Part shown: one piece after another, positions 4,563 to 5,095 of the stretch
How the letters are laid out: each line of letters opens with the position of its first letter
How positions within the stretch are numbered: position 1 is the stretch's first letter
NCBI GenBank assembly: GCA_030593225.1
Contig: JAUVHP010000065.1
Span: 1 to 5,095, forward strand
Source: an archaeon
GTDB taxonomy: Archaea > Nanobdellota > Nanobdellia > Pacearchaeales > GW2011-AR1
DNA: 5,095 nucleotides
Reading direction: 5' to 3'
The notes under the pieces: generated by a model
Told to the model about the DNA's origin: nothing
Databases searched by the model: none
Seen by the model: the letters and a program-made list of their open reading frames with translations, nothing else
Made by a program: the position numbers and the translations under genes

Positions 4563-5095
4563 ATGTTTAATTTATTTTTTAGAAAAAAAGAAGTAGAGGT
4601 AGTAAAAGAGGAAACAAGGAAGGGTTTTGAAAATGTAAAAAAAGATTTATCCTCTGTTGGAGAATGGATTAAACACCTTGATTCTGAGAAAAAAGTTCAT
4701 AAGAAAGAGATAAAAGATTTAAAAGATATTTTATCGACGATGAAAGAGGATATGGATGAACTTAAAAATTTATTTTCACTTATGAATGAGATGGGTTCAA
4801 ACCCTAAAATTCAAACAGCTGTCCAAACACCAAACAGGGTGTTTAAAGAACAAACAGCTGTTTGTTCTGTCCAAACAGCTGTCCAAACAGCTGTCCAAAC
4901 ACCAAATTTAGACCAATTTTCAATAACTGAAAGAGCAATTATTTGGGTGTTGTTAAATACAGATATGAAACTTAGTTATGATGATTTAGCTGCTATGCTT
5001 GGGAAAGAGAGATCAACAATAAGAGGGCAAATAAACACGATAAAACAAAAAAGTGATATATTAGATGAAAAAATAGAGAAAAATGGTAAAAAAAG
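4563..5095 (+). CDS. Coiled-coil/helix-turn-helix DNA-binding protein with QTAV repeats, incomplete
   Basis: The open frame from ATG 4563 runs 177 codons to the window end without a stop; the C-terminus is missing. Residues 1-9 are MFNLFFRKK. Residues ~10-76 are a highly charged, helical, probable coiled-coil region. Residues 84-114 form a low-complexity linker, QTAVQTPN...QTAVCSVQTAVQTAVQTPN, encoded directly by the CAAACAGCTGTC DNA repeat. Residues ~118-177 resemble a winged-helix/HTH domain, with SITERAIIWVLLNTDMKLSYDDLAAMLG then KERSTIRGQINTIKQKSDILDEK (recognition helix near STIRGQINTI). It is likely a dimeric transcription or chromosome-binding factor; no named family is claimed. Copies of the same DNA repeat upstream suggest autoregulation. 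It may be an ordinary chromosomal gene rather than part of the recombinase element. Confidence 0.8.
   Translation, partial: MFNLFFRKKEVEVVKEETRKGFENVKKDLSSVGEWIKHLDSEKKVHKKEIKDLKDILSTMKEDMDELKNLFSLMNEMGSNPKIQTAVQTPNRVFKEQTAVCSVQTAVQTAVQTPNLDQFSITERAIIWVLLNTDMKLSYDDLAAMLGKERSTIRGQINTIKQKSDILDEKIEKNGKK
4812..4903 (+). repeat. In-frame CAAACAGCTGTC repeats within the HTH gene
   Basis: Copies of the 20-mer CAAACAGCTGTCCAAACACC lie at 4812-4831 and 4884-4903. A perfect palindrome CAAACAGCTGTTTG lies at 4851-4864, and a further unit at 4872-4883 abuts the next with a 12-bp period. Twelve bases equal four codons, so the array reads as QTAV/QTPN without breaking the frame. Confidence 0.9.

Noticed and set aside
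4321..4903. CRISPR array
   Set aside because: Repeats are palindromic 12-20-mers at uneven spacing, in both orientations and partly inside a coding frame, with no regular unique spacers.
4321..4903. Signature of a CAGCTG (PvuII-type) restriction-modification system
   Set aside because: The conserved unit extends well beyond CAGCTG, and no methyltransferase gene is in the window.

Overview
The window looks like chromosomal DNA of a very AT-rich archaeon, probably a small-genome DPANN lineage (Woesearchaeota/Pacearchaeota-like; an inference from protein style, not tested). The left end carries the archaeal ribosomal cluster eL18 (L18e) - uL13 - uS9, joined by ATGA stop/start overlaps. eL18 is a strictly archaeal/eukaryotic protein. 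The next gene normally expected in archaea, rpoN, does not follow. Promoters look archaeal (TATA boxes, one apparently leaderless gene).

Positions 1-999 hold the ribosomal genes. Just after uS9 (1000-1058) lies a short GC-rich scar that encodes the last seven residues of uS9 and a stop a second time, in another frame and with different synonymous codons. Flush against it, on the minus strand, is a four-gene, translationally coupled operon (3469 down to 1059). In transcription order it encodes a short serine recombinase, an HNH nuclease, a HAD-family hydrolase and a small coiled-coil protein. The first, second and fourth proteins end in the same 'recombinase' DNA-binding domain, each behind a different N-terminal module: serine catalytic, HNH, or coiled coil. 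It looks like a large serine recombinase split into parts and diversified, with a nuclease and a phosphatase-like enzyme added.

Positions 3470-3739 hold the operon promoter, with a perfect palindrome near the predicted transcription start. Positions 3740-4149 hold a decayed gene of unknown function, flanked by two 28-bp direct repeats exactly 580 bp apart. Positions 4260-4562 are non-coding and carry several copies of the palindrome CAAACAGCTGTTTG and a derived 20-mer. The same motifs recur inside the next gene (4563 to the window end, incomplete), where they encode a QTAV/QTPN repeat between a coiled coil and a helix-turn-helix domain. One further copy lies inside the HNH gene.

The most interesting reading is that the operon is a homing-like or site-specific element parked at the 3' end of an essential ribosomal gene. 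It would keep the host alive with an intact but recoded gene end, and the leftover second uS9 tail would be the footprint. The three recombinase-domain proteins would recognise related DNA. All of this is inference from sequence.
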